DNA of 64,000 nt from Trichoplax adhaerens (Eukaryota; Placozoa; Uniplacotomia; Trichoplacea; Trichoplacidae), in assembly GCF_000150275.1 (NCBI RefSeq), contig NW_002060972.1, forward strand, positions 128,857 through 192,856, written 5' to 3'. Position numbers and translations under genes: made by a program. Below, in pieces: positions 28,460-44,155 of the stretch (the stretch's first letter is position 1; the number at the start of each line of letters is the position of its first letter). The notes beneath the pieces were generated by a model. The model did no database searches, was not told where the DNA came from, and saw only the letters and a list, made by a program, of their open reading frames with translations.

Positions 28460-28745
28460 CCACTTTTTTTAGTTAGTTAGTCGGTTAGTTAGTCGGTTAG
28501 TTAGTCCACTAGTTTGTCAATTGCTATTAAATTGTCGAGACTATAATCTTGGTTGTCAAGATTTCTTCAGTAATAAATAGTAGTAAATCTCTGACTGCCT
28601 CGTCTACATTATACTATAGACTATAGTATTCGGTTGTTGGAACTGAATTATTTGGTAATATAGCTAATCTCGTCTCTTTAAGTCAGTAAGAGGCGTTCTT
28701 CATAAGCATTGGCGTTTGTAAACTACTTTGTCACTAGTGGTGTGA
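28460..28745 (+). repeat. Direct repeat, copy 1 (about 285 bp)
   Basis: Matches 30681-30962 in the same orientation at roughly 85 percent by eye (gtttgtcaattgctatt, ataatcttg.ttgtcaagat, gctaatctcgtctctt). This copy has an expanded ttagttagtcgg 12-mer run near its 5' end and a near-palindrome atactatagactatagtat at about 28613. A TATAAAA lies just upstream at 28437. The function is unknown; a solo or paired terminal repeat of a small retroelement is possible. Confidence 0.7.
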
Positions 28746-28972
28746 CACCATTACAGCAAGACATGATTATGCTGCTGAAAACGAATCTACAACCAGGTGA
28801 TGTATAAATCGCAGAATCTACCGCCACAAGCTATTAGACTGGAAGATCGTAAATTTACTTAGTAATTTACTGACTAAAAAATTTTATGTACGCTTTCGAA
28901 ACATAATGTTTATCATGTATTATTCTTACGCCTTATGTCTATCACAGATCTAATCTTCAGTACATGTCCACC

Positions 28973-29303
28973 ATGGATCTTCGGTCAGTACGAGATCTGA
29001 ATCCTTACATCAGCGATATTATAGAAAACAATTTCCAAACCCTCTACTTAAAGATTTGCTTATCAGATATTATTGAACAATTATAATCTAACCATGCTAT
29101 ATGAAGAGATGAAGCGGAATGGATCACAAAGAATTATTACCGTAATAGTGAGGAGATATTCGAGTTTATTCGAATATTGCGAACGACAAACGATGTTGAG
29201 TTTCTCCAAGTTATGTTTCGTACTTAAAGATTGCAAAGTTGAAGGTATCTGCAATATTGGCCAAATGGTAGAAAATCAAGCGAACACTACCTTAGACCTC
29301 TAA
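28973..29303 (+). pseudogene. CARD-domain pseudogene related to the Apaf-1-like gene
   Basis: The translation follows the CARD of the gene at 14582 step by step but changes frame twice. The first part begins MDLRSVRDLNPYISDIIENN at 28973 and runs to SDIIEQL, where TAA follows. The middle part (ITKNYYRNSEEIFEFIRILR, about 29125-29190) matches NNKERVFQFIKILK. The last part (FVLKDCKVEGICNIGQMVE, about 29216-29272) matches SVLKDNQVRNVQNLGRKLE. Frame breaks fall near 29078-29120 and 29205-29215. No intact NB-ARC exon follows, so this is a decayed CARD exon of a second family member. Confidence 0.75.
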
Positions 29304-30680
29304 AATATATGTAACTAATTTTAAAGATCATTGACATCGAATGACTCTTTTAACTTTAAAGTAATGATATAAGCTGATTATTTTAAAATTTTTTATCAAA
29401 ATTATGTACATAAAATAGTCCAGCTATGTGTTACAGCTACGAAACACTTCTTACAAATGAAAACGAAAAAATGACGATTTCTTAGTTTGTTATGTTACCG
29501 TAAGTATAGCCGTGGACTAGCAAAAGAAGCCTATTATGCAGCATGCTAATATAGTGCATATTATATACTACGCTATATTTGTAAAATTGTACGATGTAAT
29601 ACTGTATATATAGTGTCAGTCAGTAATAGTACGGTTAAGATTGCTTTTGTGTTTACGCTAATTCGATAATACCTAAAGTTATTACGTTGCAACTTGCTAT
29701 TGTCACAGGTTAAATAAATAATTATACTTGTCATTGAATAATTATAGTATTCTACAAATGTAACATACTACACTTGTTAATTCTACGTGTTAATGGTGGA
29801 TTATACTGCGTACACTAGCGAATTCACTGTTACACAAACTTGTGATTATAATGCGTTGTAAGTGTCAACGGCGTACGTATATAAGCCGCCACTTTTCAAT
29901 ACAATAAAGAGAGAGCAGAGTTAGTAGCTAGTTTTACAATAACTTCAACTACGTGTTCAATTTCTTGTCTCTATGCTAAGTGAGAGTAGTACAAGCTTTC
30001 AATACAGTTATTAGTATTCGCTCTAGATGGTAATATACAACAGTGCATATGTATTCTTGTTATTGCGATGATTAAAGTAATCAATTCATAGGTAAAAACT
30101 AAGGTAATAATATAATAAAATTAATCTACGGTAAAAGCATTGATAATTTTTATTATACAAATTTTGAAGGAAAGTTAAAAAGATTTTACCTCCATAAAAA
30201 TTAGGTATAAGGGAAAAGTTATTAATTAGCGATACTTAAATACTTCTAACGCGGCTTTACTAGGAATTAATCCTTTAATTATGGTCATTACAAATCTTAG
30301 AAATATTACAAGTATAATTAAATCTTCTCGAGACCTGAGTAGAATCATGATAGACTAGTGAATAGAAAGTAATTAACTCTAAACTTACTATTTCTGCTTG
30401 CCTCTTTATCAAGAAATATTCATAAGTTAGTCATCTTGTCATCAATCTCCAAAGTTTATCGAAGATCGATAATATAGAAAATTGGTTTAGAGATCATCGC
30501 AAATGCTGTTATGTCCTATTTAGAGATTACAATTCTTTATTACTTCTTTCCATTTACATACTGTTGGATAAGCACAGTAAGAGAACTATGGACCAACAAA
30601 AATTAGTACAATAAAGAATAGAGAATTAAGCTGAAGAAATAGCCATCAATATTAAACTGATTGGAAACTAGTGACTAAAA
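29304..30680. other. Intergenic between CARD relic and repeat copy 2
   Basis: No coding gene recognised. A TATA-like gtatataagcc at about 29877 and an AATAAA at 29903 lie close together, resembling the core of a small LTR or a cryptic promoter, but no terminal repeats or target duplications can be defined. Confidence 0.3.
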
Positions 30681-30962
30681 ACCACTTTTTAGTTAGTTAG
30701 TCAGTCAACTAGTTTGTCAATTGCTATTGAATTGTCAAGGCTATAATCTTGATTGTCAAGATTTCTTAAGTAGTAAATAGTAGCAATTCTCTGACTACCT
30801 CGTCTATACTATCAGTGACGCTATAACTATAGTATAGTATTCGTTTGTTGGAACTGATCTATTTGGTGATATAGCTAATCTCGTCTCTTCAAGTCAGTAG
30901 AAGGCGTTTTTCATTAGCGGTGGCGTGTGTAGACTTACTTTGTTACTAGTGGTGCGTGACAT
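30681..30962 (+). repeat. Direct repeat, copy 2
   Basis: Second copy of the 28460-28745 element, about 2.2 kb downstream in the same orientation. It has a shorter ttagttagtcag run and carries ctatagtatagtattcg where copy 1 has the near-palindrome. The pair brackets the CARD pseudogene. Confidence 0.7.
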
Positions 30963-31068
30963 ATCTATAGTAGAATTTCAATCTCCTTGTATTTCATATT
31001 AAGTTGTAGACAATATTTAATGTAACGTTTAATGCAAATTCATTTCACCACTCAAATATCACTAAAGA

Positions 31069-31480
31069 AGCGTTCGCCAATTCTGTAGCATATCTTTGCA
31101 TTACTAGGTAAACCTCTTATTTGAAGACCAGCTATAGTAACACATTGGCAACTGGTCTACCCCAGATGTTACAGCAACGTTGCCTATTCAGCTGCATATC
31201 TTTAGCAGAAATAATAGCATAATGACAATTGGTCTAATGAAAGGTACAACAGCGTTCGCCAATTCTAGTAAATATTCTTGTATTACTAGGTAAATCTACT
31301 ATTTGAAGACCAGGAATAGTAGCATATCGGCAATTGGCTTACCTTGGAATTTAAAGTAGCGTTCGCCAATTCTGTTACATACCCTTGTATCTCTAGGTAA
31401 ATTTACTATTTGAGCCAGCAACAGTAGTATATCGGCAATTGGTCTACCGTAAGATATATAGCCGGCAGCTTTCGATAGGC
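31069..31480. repeat. Tandem array of about 100-bp units
   Basis: The phrase gcgttcgccaattct recurs at about 31069, 31252 and 31356, with a diverged unit near 31170. Each is followed by a variant of attactaggtaaa.ct...tatttgaagaccag and then ggcaa.tgg.ctacc. Spacing is roughly 80-105 bases, giving about four units of uneven divergence. Confidence 0.7.
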
Positions 31481-31595
31481 AATTGTCATAGAATTCATGA
31501 CGAATTAGAAAGGCGTTAACACATGCGCTATAATGATGAGATTGCGGTAACGAATCAGCTCTTTCTAACTCTGCAATAATTCTAATCGCAGACAA
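31299..31595 (-). other. Open frame across tandem array, unrecognised
   Basis: On the minus strand the last array units encode a repeating peptide: GRPIADILLLLAQIVNLPRD then GKPIADMLLFLVFK, separated by RVCNRIGERYFKFQ, a period of about 34 residues. Upstream of the repeats the frame reads AIRIIAELERADSLPQSHHY. It runs out of frame further into the array. It could be the C-terminal end of a decayed repeat protein or simply the shadow of a DNA tandem repeat; I cannot assign a family. Confidence 0.3.
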
Positions 31596-31898
31596 TTCGG
31601 TTTAAAACATTTTATTACGGAGTTCTCGTTACAGCAGTCTTCAACTGCAGGCTATAATCTCAAGCACGAAAGACAACCTCTATAACATTACCTTAACTAC
31701 TTACTAGACTCAGTAGAAGAACGAAATTCTGCTATTACTGTGGCTCCCTACGAAACATAAACAGGAACATCCTTTGTTCTACCAACATGACCATATTTGT
31801 ACATGTTATTATTAGCTCGTTAACATTGACAACAGTATTACAACCTACATAATAACACAACATCATTACAATTCTAGTATCTGATTGACTGGATTGAA

Positions 31899-32378
31899 TC
31901 ATCGCGTTAAGTCCAGTTCTAAGTCAACAAATTCAATAGCAGGATCGTACTTGTAAATATAGCGGCGGGTTTGCTTAAAACCTAACGATCTGTAAAGGGA
32001 TGTGGCTGCTTTCAACATTTCTCGAGTACTCAGTCTCATCTGTGTGTAACCAATACTTCGTGCTTCCTGAATAGCTGTTTCAACTAATTTTCTTCCTAAT
32101 TTTTTCCCTCGAAATTTCGATCGTACATATGGATGCTTTAATTCACAAATACCAGGTTCCAATTCTGCCAGTCCAACACATCCTGCAGCATTCCCATCAT
32201 CGGAAACCAAGAACAGTCTTCCTTTAGGAGGTGCATATATCCCTGGTAGAGATTTAATTTTAATTTCCTATGCCATTTCCAAGCGCCATCCGCTGATACT
32301 GGCGAAATCCCTTAATTCTTAGAATAAACAGACGATCTCACTAAAGTCATCGAGTGTTGTAGCGTGAATAATATTCAT
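31899..32378 (-). pseudogene. Bacterial-type GNAT N-acetyltransferase pseudogene
   Basis: GNAT enzymes transfer acetyl from acetyl-CoA to amines. Reading the minus strand from ATG at 32378, one intronless frame of 160 codons covers a whole single-domain GNAT of the type common in bacteria: IHATTLDDFSEI, then LPGIYAPPKGRLFLV, GCVGLAELEPGICELKHPYV, the acetyl-CoA loop RGKKLGRKLVETAI, RLST...LKAATSLYRSLGF and the C-terminal FVDLELDL. Two in-frame stops interrupt it: TAA at 32319-32321 (where many relatives have the R of LFREY) and TAG at 32268-32270. Everything C-terminal to the second stop is open. Intronless structure in an intron-rich neighbourhood suggests transfer from bacteria or a processed copy. 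The stops suggest it is dead unless it starts internally. Confidence 0.75.
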
Positions 32379-33844
32379 CCTAATCCAAATTTAATAGAGG
32401 AGCTATATCGCATAGTTGCCTCTATCTCAGTGTTTTCTTCTACTGATTCACAGAGTATTTGATTGTATAGTATTGAATGAAAGAGTTCACTCATCTATCT
32501 GAAATATTCAATACTAACAATGCTTCAAGTCAGAGACATGCAACAGAAAAGTTCTTCTCTCTTTCTTTCAAAGTCTTTACTAATCAAGCAATACTAGAAA
32601 GTAAGCACTAAGCACCATACTAAGCATATACCATATTGAGCAGTGTACACAGACTATACTGTACAAACTATTGTAAAGTACAGCATTTTATAATACACTA
32701 CATTGTAAACATGGCTATTATTTTATTAATACATGCGTTATAATAATGAAATTCCTGTAACTTATTGCCTCAATGTTGTCGCCGATTTTGTAATAGCTAG
32801 AGCATGAAGTAAACGAATATTGACTCAACATGTGGTTCCATCCTAACCATAGGCTATTCGGTGCGTAATATAATAGATAGAGACAGTCTACTGTAGACAA
32901 TAACACAGAAACAATATACGATCATCAAGTTGCCATAGTAAGGCCTTCAAGCAACGCCTCGTTGAGGCCTTCTCTCTTACTTTTTGATAAAAGTAAGAGA
33001 GAAGCACTTTTTTGTTACATGTAACTGACTTGAGGCGTTGTTAGCATGGAATACGTCAGATAGATGAGTCAGCTGGTGCTATTTTGTTCAATGACAGTCG
33101 GTCAGAGTATGGGTGTTAGCCATATACCCAATTAGTTCTAATGGTCATACTGACTTGCTCAAACGGGTATTACGTATAAGCTATAGCTAGTTAATGTCAC
33201 TCCTAATTAGTTCAGAAATGAAATTAATGTACTGTACGTTATTTGCTACGAAATATTACTACTGACCAACAAAATTTGAGGTGAAGTCCATAATATCGAT
33301 AGGATTGGTCTTCATTAATAAGTTGATCTGTGTTTCTCATTTACATCGCTTAATTATACTACTAAGGTTTCCCGGTATTGACTAATTCAACTAGCAGCTT
33401 AAATAGCTGTATTTAGTAGGGTTTACTCTATAAAGTTGTTCGATAGATTATGGCACAGTGTGACTAAAGCAATTGTTAGCCGTTTAATTGGTGGAAACCA
33501 ATGAAAGTATTAGCGCTTTACATTTGCATAGTAAACTCGAGAGAAATAATCCAAGGCTGAGCTGTAAGAAAAAATTGAATAATCCAAGCATATTCCTATC
33601 AATGCTCTCGTATCAGTAAAACACAGGATGCAGGAAATGATTTATTCTATTTTTTAGCATAGTATAAACAACGTATGAAACCAATTACTCAAAATTCGAG
33701 TACTAAACTCCATGACTCAGTATTAAGGTAATTTAATTTTATTCAGCTTGATATTCAGCTCCTGCTTTCTACATGACGCGATGATCGACTATCTTTAAGA
33801 GTCAACTTACTCGCACGCATCGAATCTCTAAATTTAGAAATATT
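32379..33844. other. Intergenic, with a hairpin
   Basis: No gene supported. The strong hairpin at 32969-33004 and its outer inverted repeat (caacgcctc / gaggcgttg) are listed separately. Confidence 0.35.
32969..33004. repeat. Perfect 16-bp inverted repeat (hairpin)
   Basis: cttctctcttactttt, loop tgat, then its exact reverse complement aaaagtaagagagaag. Outside it, caacgcctc (about 32952) and gaggcgttg (about 33032) form a second inverted pair, so the region could fold as a longer imperfect cruciform or be a small foldback element. Confidence 0.8.
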
Positions 33845-34774
33845 TTGAATCTTTTGGCACTATCTACATCATTTCCTCCCAAGCTTGAATATCAAAGATT
33901 ATAAGGTGTCCAGTCAAAAATCGAAATTAATAACTCTGAGAGGGAAGACTGAAAGTACAAAATACAGCGGTGATCTCTTACGCGCATTTATAAAACGATT
34001 TCCTAATATCTCCAGTGCCTTATTGTAATCACGACTTTCTTGTCCAATTAGAAAAAAAAACACAACTACTGAGTTTTCTTTTAGGATAAGCTACGATTTA
34101 TCACGTTGAAAAAAATCGATATACCATGCGACTCTCTTTCCAAGTAGTCTCTAATTTCCCTCATTCAAAAACATACGTGCGAATTGTTACCCTTAAAATA
34201 AAAAGAACGGGACCGGGGGCTAATCCTATATTAATAACAAATGAATGTTCGCTTTAACAGCTACGTAGTAAGCATATATACTGTAATAAGAAATAATCTA
34301 GCAGTGAATTTCCTTTTAACGACTTTCTTTGTGTAGAATAAATACGCGTTCTTTTGAAGCAGGAACTTTACTAGTACAAAGAATGGGGATCTGCTAGGAA
34401 ACATAAAAAGTACTACAAAGAAAGAGAAGTCTCTGTTTCTATTAAGTTCAAAAGCTCCTAAGGAATGATCCTCAAGGGGAATGGTAAAGAAAAAGAGAGA
34501 GACCCCCTATTGTATCATGTACAATTCCTAACGCGCTGTATAAAATTAAAATGACCGGAAAAATAATTGGCCGTCATATTTTTGTAGCGGAAAAGTCGTT
34601 TCCTGTCCTTGCGGAATTGTAGCGAGTAATTTCTGATAATTACCTGACTTATTACTTTAACTGATACCATCGTACTTTATAGGTTGTCAGCAGAGACGTT
34701 GGCTCAAATTTCATGCATACAGAATCGTGGAGGCTCTAATCCTAAGAAACTGCTGGTAAACATATTCTGCGACT

Positions 34775-38058
<3,284 letters not shown>

Positions 38059-38250
38059 ATATTTTCCAATGACAATAATCTACATATCAATTCCTTGAAA
38101 ATAAATTGCACATTGCACCATTAAGCTAGAAAATCAGCTCTATCAGTAGAAGGTTAATTCAATGCCAAGATAGGTTTCAACGGGGGCCGTAATACATGAA
38201 TGTTAAAATTGTAAATGGACTTGGTCTTGCTTGACTTACAGTACTAATAC

Positions 38251-41200
38251 ATAATTTGCATATATGGTTGTAAGACTTAAAAACTCACGGCTAAAGTAAT
38301 ATTATGTAGTATAGCTTTAATTAATACATTGCTGTAGTAAGGTCAATTCTTAAGGGTCTTCAATAAATCAGACTATTTGAATTTAAAACCCGAATTAAGC
38401 TTCATTACAATAAAACTAACCGTAACTATTTTCACAACAAACTATGAATAAGAAGACTTCCAGATCTACTCGTTGCATACGCTTATAAATCCTAGCCTAT
38501 CACCTATTTAGTAACATTATCACGCTTCTATGCGCTCAGCACGGGCATTGAATTATCATATTTTACCGGGTCATGAGCAATTAATCGCATTGAACTACGC
38601 AAGTATTATAGCCTGTGGTGAAGCATATAAGTAATTCCATACTTAACTAAGAATTTAATCCAAGTACTAAACTCACTGCACTACAGTTACCTATGGCTTA
38701 CATAGGTGTAAAGAAGCACCTATAATCTAATGAGAAATAATTAAAAAATTCCACATTTACTATATCTCAATTTTTTATTCATTAACTGATCAATGCAATA
38801 TTTCAATAATGACTTCAGAATCATAGTCTTAGTCTCAAGTTATGAGGTACGCGGCTGAAGACTAGGCTGTTTTATCGCTGTAAGATCATTGTTCACTCCA
38901 AACTGCAGCGAAAGCATATTCTGAGAAATAGCTTTGACCAGCACCATACTATTGGTATTTCTTGTTCGAATACACATATTAAATTAATAGCATTCGATGA
39001 TGGTGTACATAATTCTTTGAAAAGCCGCTATAATTGTCTTGATCAAATTGAAGTTGCAGTAACAGCATAATTGTCTTTTGTAGAAATAACTGGTAGAATG
39101 AACCTACGGTGCTTGCGACTCAGATCTCATTATTTATGTTGATTGATATTGCCTAGAGAATCACGGTACGAGGATAAAATAAATAAATACAAATAGTAAA
39201 AGGTAGCTGTGTCCACTTGTAGTGTATGGGTTGTTAGCCCTAACAAAACTACTGTAATTAGCTGAAATCGCTACACTGCTATGGTGAAATTACTTCGTAA
39301 ACGGTAGTAGAAAAACTGTATGAATGATGTGATAGCACTCCCCTATATATAATTGTGGGTATATGTGGTATACACGTATTGTGGAGGGAAATATAAACAT
39401 AATCAATTTACATAGATTGAATGTTACGCCTTTTTGACGATATTTATTATATTCAGAGGACTTTATCGAGGTTTCTCATTCCCCATTAACTGAGATTACT
39501 GTAATTGTGTTCATTTCCATTATCCATTAGACAAATTTATAAATCAGATATTTAAAGTATCGATTTCACAACGTTACACAATGCAGTCTTTGTTATGTTG
39601 CTTATTAGATTGCATATTTACAATATTCTTCCATTTATTTATAGTATTAGCAAATGACCAAGTTTCTGTAGCGCTGCTTCATCAAACCATTCAGTAGAAG
39701 TTCGATTACGCGACAGTTAGCCTATGCGAAGAGTATCGTAGCATGAAGTGTTTAAGATTGTTATTTCATATATATTGAAGATATAGAATGAGCTTACGAG
39801 CACGTTGAGATCGTAGATGTCGCTTGAATAATAGTTGTCACTTTAAATCATTAATGAGAGCAAAAATCAATGATAAATTGAAGACGGATTTAGATTACTT
39901 GTAAATTTTACTGTCTTTCTACTTGCAGAGAGTATTGTAAGCCTTAAAAACGGTAAATAACTGTAGATAGTTGATACACAAAATCCTAAGAATAAAGACT
40001 CTAACTATACTTCTATAGTCGTATACTCGTATGCTAATCCCTTAAATTTTTCGCCCGTGGTAGAAATATTTTCATCAATATTAATCATAATCAAATACAT
40101 TAACAATTTGATTATAGATCTTCTGGTAACGTATAACTTAGTGCAACCTACAATATTCAAAACATATCCTGTCGTGTAGTACCCCTATCAAGTTTACGGG
40201 AATAGTTATTTTTATATACGTATGACTTTATAATTATTTGTATTAATGATCTTATAGAAATAAACAGTACACTAGGATAGAATCATCTCATGTGGTAAAG
40301 TGACCATACTTTTATTATACCATTGACTAAAAAATAATTCGTAGTATGCGATATGAAATCAGTCAAAATACTCTAAATTTACGGATTGTAGGGTTTGTAC
40401 CGTAAATACTAAATAATGGGTAACTTGATGATTAATAAGCATGCCAGGCCAAAAGGTTATTGCTGGTAATTTTGAATATAGAAAAATAAAGTTGACTGTG
40501 CTGCAGTAATGTAAATTTTACTTTCACCGATTTAGATTTAATTTCAAACTATTACATGATGAAATCCATTGGAGACGATGTTTCAGTTCAAGAATGTGGC
40601 AGCTATTACAGTTACTAGTATAGTACCTGTACAAATGAACGGGAACGTATACTGCACAACACATTACATCGAATAAAATTGACGGCAATATTATTAAACT
40701 ATATATAAATTCCTTCTTATAGCAGGTATTTATACATTTCAATTATTTGTCATTAAATAGGCAATGTAATCCTCTTTAGCACTTTATCATGTACGAATAC
40801 ATGAAACGTAGAGTTAATTGTAGCAAAATTTCTACATTAAAAATTATCTTACTGCTCTAAAGACGTAAGCTGCAGTCTTTGCCATAGCAAGCGTCTAAAA
40901 ATTGCATTTTGAGCTCATGAGCCCAACAATCTTCTATTTTCTTAATGGTAATATTCTAATTTTCTTTCATTTTAGTAATCTTGCGATTCATTCAACATTT
41001 TAATAGTATTGATAAAGCGATTACTTAGCCTAATGTTGCTTAAGACAATTTATTTACTCTTGAATATCGGATAATACCTAAGACTTGAACTTACAGATAG
41101 CTCTTTTGATATTGAAAGTATTATTTGCAGAATAATTTATTCAATAGTGCTAGAGAAAATAGAATTAATAATTAATTTTATTACAATTACAGTAATAAGA

Positions 41201-44155
41201 TAGAATGAAATTGGCAGCCGAGAATAGTCAATACTCAAATGACATTACGCACACAATGAATAAAGATCAGTCGACATAGCAATTAATAGCATTCATCTGC
41301 CTATTTTTATTAGATAGTTGATCAAATAATTAGGAGAATAATATCATTAGAATTGACAATTTTGTCTTCAACACTAGCTCTAGGGCTTATAAAGGAAAAA
41401 TTGAGTTGCAGTTTCTCTCTACAGATATCAAAAACACATAAAAGAGATTTATTCTTATCTGGTATTACTAGTGTAGTCTTTGACAATATTATAGTCGTCT
41501 TTGAGTCAAATTCAAAGTTAAAACCGATATCTTTATTATGTCATAGGCTATATTGATTACGTTACTCACCGATATTTAATAGTTTATACGCTGAGCCGTT
41601 AAAGTAAAGTTTAAAATAGAAGATTTATTTTCCATTTATATTGACAGCTGTGATTTTGAAATGAGATCACTTCTTCATAAGCAAAGGTCATAATACGCGT
41701 ATCGATACATTTATTCTTACTTATCATGGTTGATATCGAATCTTGATTCATGATCTTTGGAATAACTCTTCTATTCGAATTGGTTTTATTTTTGAAAGAT
41801 TGGACACAGGTAAAGCGTAGTATAATATATATCTAATAAGAGACAAGGAAGCAAGTCGATGTGTTTAACTGCAGTAATTTGAGTAATCTAAAATATGGTC
41901 GCCAGCTGTATACTAGGAGTTGATCGAGAATTGTTTTTGAAATCATATTTCTCATCTTATGTCATGGTACTAACAGCAGCCTAGAATCAGATTTACATCA
42001 CTTTTACATCGCTATGTACTGAGTTAAAGAGATGGCCTTTATATTTACTACATTGGAGAGCGATATCCAGTCGTGTTTTCCTCATAGAAGTCCCTGACTG
42101 TATGTACTTGTAGGCTTTACTTTACATTATCACTGTCACTTCGCTCTGAGTTTACAATATGATATGCACATGAATTAATCCTATTATTAGCAATTTGTAG
42201 AATGCACTCCTGTTGCTGTACTTAAAGTGTTCTGATTAGTAGAACATATAGGTAAATTTAATTTTTGATTTTGCATACGTGTAATCTTAACAAATACAAT
42301 AAATTCTCATTATTGCGGTTAATTATGCTATTTCCGTTTGTATATGTAATTATATTGCAACACTGAAATGTGTATATTAGTATAAACGGGCAATACATAC
42401 CGTTCTCTCTCTTTTATTACTCACGTAGTCAAAGAAGTACGTGAAATTTTGCACTTGTAAATCATGCCATACTGTATTAGTAAACTATATCTTAGATACT
42501 CCGAGACTCACATATAAATCGGTACTATATGCATTTTTGTGTTGCAGCTGTGCTTTAAATGCTCTAAAATTGTTCAGAACGGTAGACAGTTCTAGAACTA
42601 TAGTTTACAATATACTGAATTTCACGCTGCTAATACTCTATACGTGTAAGGGGATAACTTATTTTTATATCTACATGTCTATGAATTTATAGTCATTTGC
42701 ATTATGACCTCATGAAAATAAACAGTATTTTATAATAAATCGCTCCATGTGGTGAAATGACCATGTATTTATTATACGGATAACTAAAATTAATCGCAGT
42801 ATGAGGTTCGATATGAGTCAAATTACTCTAGATTTATGGATTATGGAGTTCGTATAGTGAAGGCTATATAATTTGGTAAATTGATGATTTATAAACAGGT
42901 CAGACCACAAGATTGTTGTTACTGGTAATTATAATTATAGAACAAGAAGTCAAAAAGATTGAAACAATATAAATTTTACTGTAACAAATCAGATTTAATT
43001 TCAAATTAACCTATGCTGAAATCTATTCAAGTTAATGTTTCACTTGTAGAAATACGATAATTAATTATAGTAACACTTTAATAAAAAATTACATCCTACC
43101 GTATATTAGGCCTTCATCGTTAATTAAACTCTGGCATAACAAGATAAATATACGAGCGTAGGAAACTTCATTACGTCAGTATAGAACATTATTTTGCCGA
43201 GAACATCATAATATTCGTCAATATGTGATGGCAGGTATTTTGTGGAGGGAAATTCAAATAAATTCACACTAAAATTACAGTAGCCATGCCGCTCTATCAA
43301 AATTTTTACATCAACAAGAAGATCATCACGACTCCCTATTGAGCCAGCTAGGATCTTTATTTCCCCTTCACTGTAAGGGTATTAAATTCCTTCATCTTCT
43401 AGACGGCCCCATACTAGTAACTCTTATATCTAGCGTATTAATTTTGTAAAGTTACACAATGAACTATTCTTATTGATAGTTTACAATACTCTGTCATTCG
43501 CGAGTAACACAAATAAACAATTGCCCATTGCACTGTTTCATGAGCTGTAAGGTCTGAGATTATAAAAGGATGAAGTGTTCTACAGTTACCAACAGACTTA
43601 CATTAAGAGCTCATCGTTGATCGTCATTTTATATAAATTCAATATAGGTGTAGCTTATTCTATTATACCAACACTGTGCCTTTGGATTTATGCCGCAGAT
43701 CATGTCAATGCTACTATTTGTGGTAAGCTATAATTTTGTAACAATAAAATAATCAACTATATAACATTCTTCAAGCACTATTACAGTAAGAATGAAATAA
43801 ATAAGTTATCATAGAAATGCTGCAATAGTACGTCTATCTCTTGAAAATATGGGATAAAACTAGCGTAGTCGTTACCTAATCTATAAGTATTTTAAAACTT
43901 CCTTATCATTTTTCAATTGCCTCTGTAGATTTTAAGTATTCTTTTTACATCATCGCAAGCAATAGGTAAGTTATAATTAAGTAATATTCTTGTATTTATT
44001 CTAAACTTAAGTAATAAAAGGCAAAGATGCTATCGCAGCCTGCACTAATTAATTATTAAAAGCTTATTGTATCTATATTGTAACCTCTCACAAGAATCAT
44101 GCAAAAGATACTGATCATTTTATACACCTTTTGTTCATTTCTTGTCTACTGCTAG
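38251..44155. other. Long intergenic/5' flanking region with old duplications
   Basis: No gene supported. 40150-40630 resembles 42600-43090, and 40770-41560 resembles 47265-48180. The 5' exon (start and signal peptide) of the D8C/EGF gene should lie in or before this region, but I could not identify it. Confidence 0.35.
40150..43090. repeat. Diverged direct repeat pair (40150-40630, 42600-43090)
   Basis: Ordered matches include ttatttttatat.tac.tgt, aaataaacagta, tcatgtggt.aa.tgaccat, ttattatac, ctagatttatgga and aaattttactgtaac/tttcacc...gatttaatttcaaa. Similarity is roughly 70 percent by eye over about 480 bases, with no sign of coding. Confidence 0.6.

Noticed and set aside
28607-28630. 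atactatagactatagtat as a regulatory operator
   Set aside because: The near-palindrome is not kept in the sister repeat and AT-rich DNA yields such words easily.
44099-44155. Signal-peptide-like frame MQKILIILYTFCSFLVYC just before the first D8C exon
   Set aside because: It is out of frame with the D8C and ends in TAG. That tag is better read as the splice acceptor (ttgtctactgctag) for a phase-1 exon, with the pyrimidine-rich tract giving the hydrophobic appearance.
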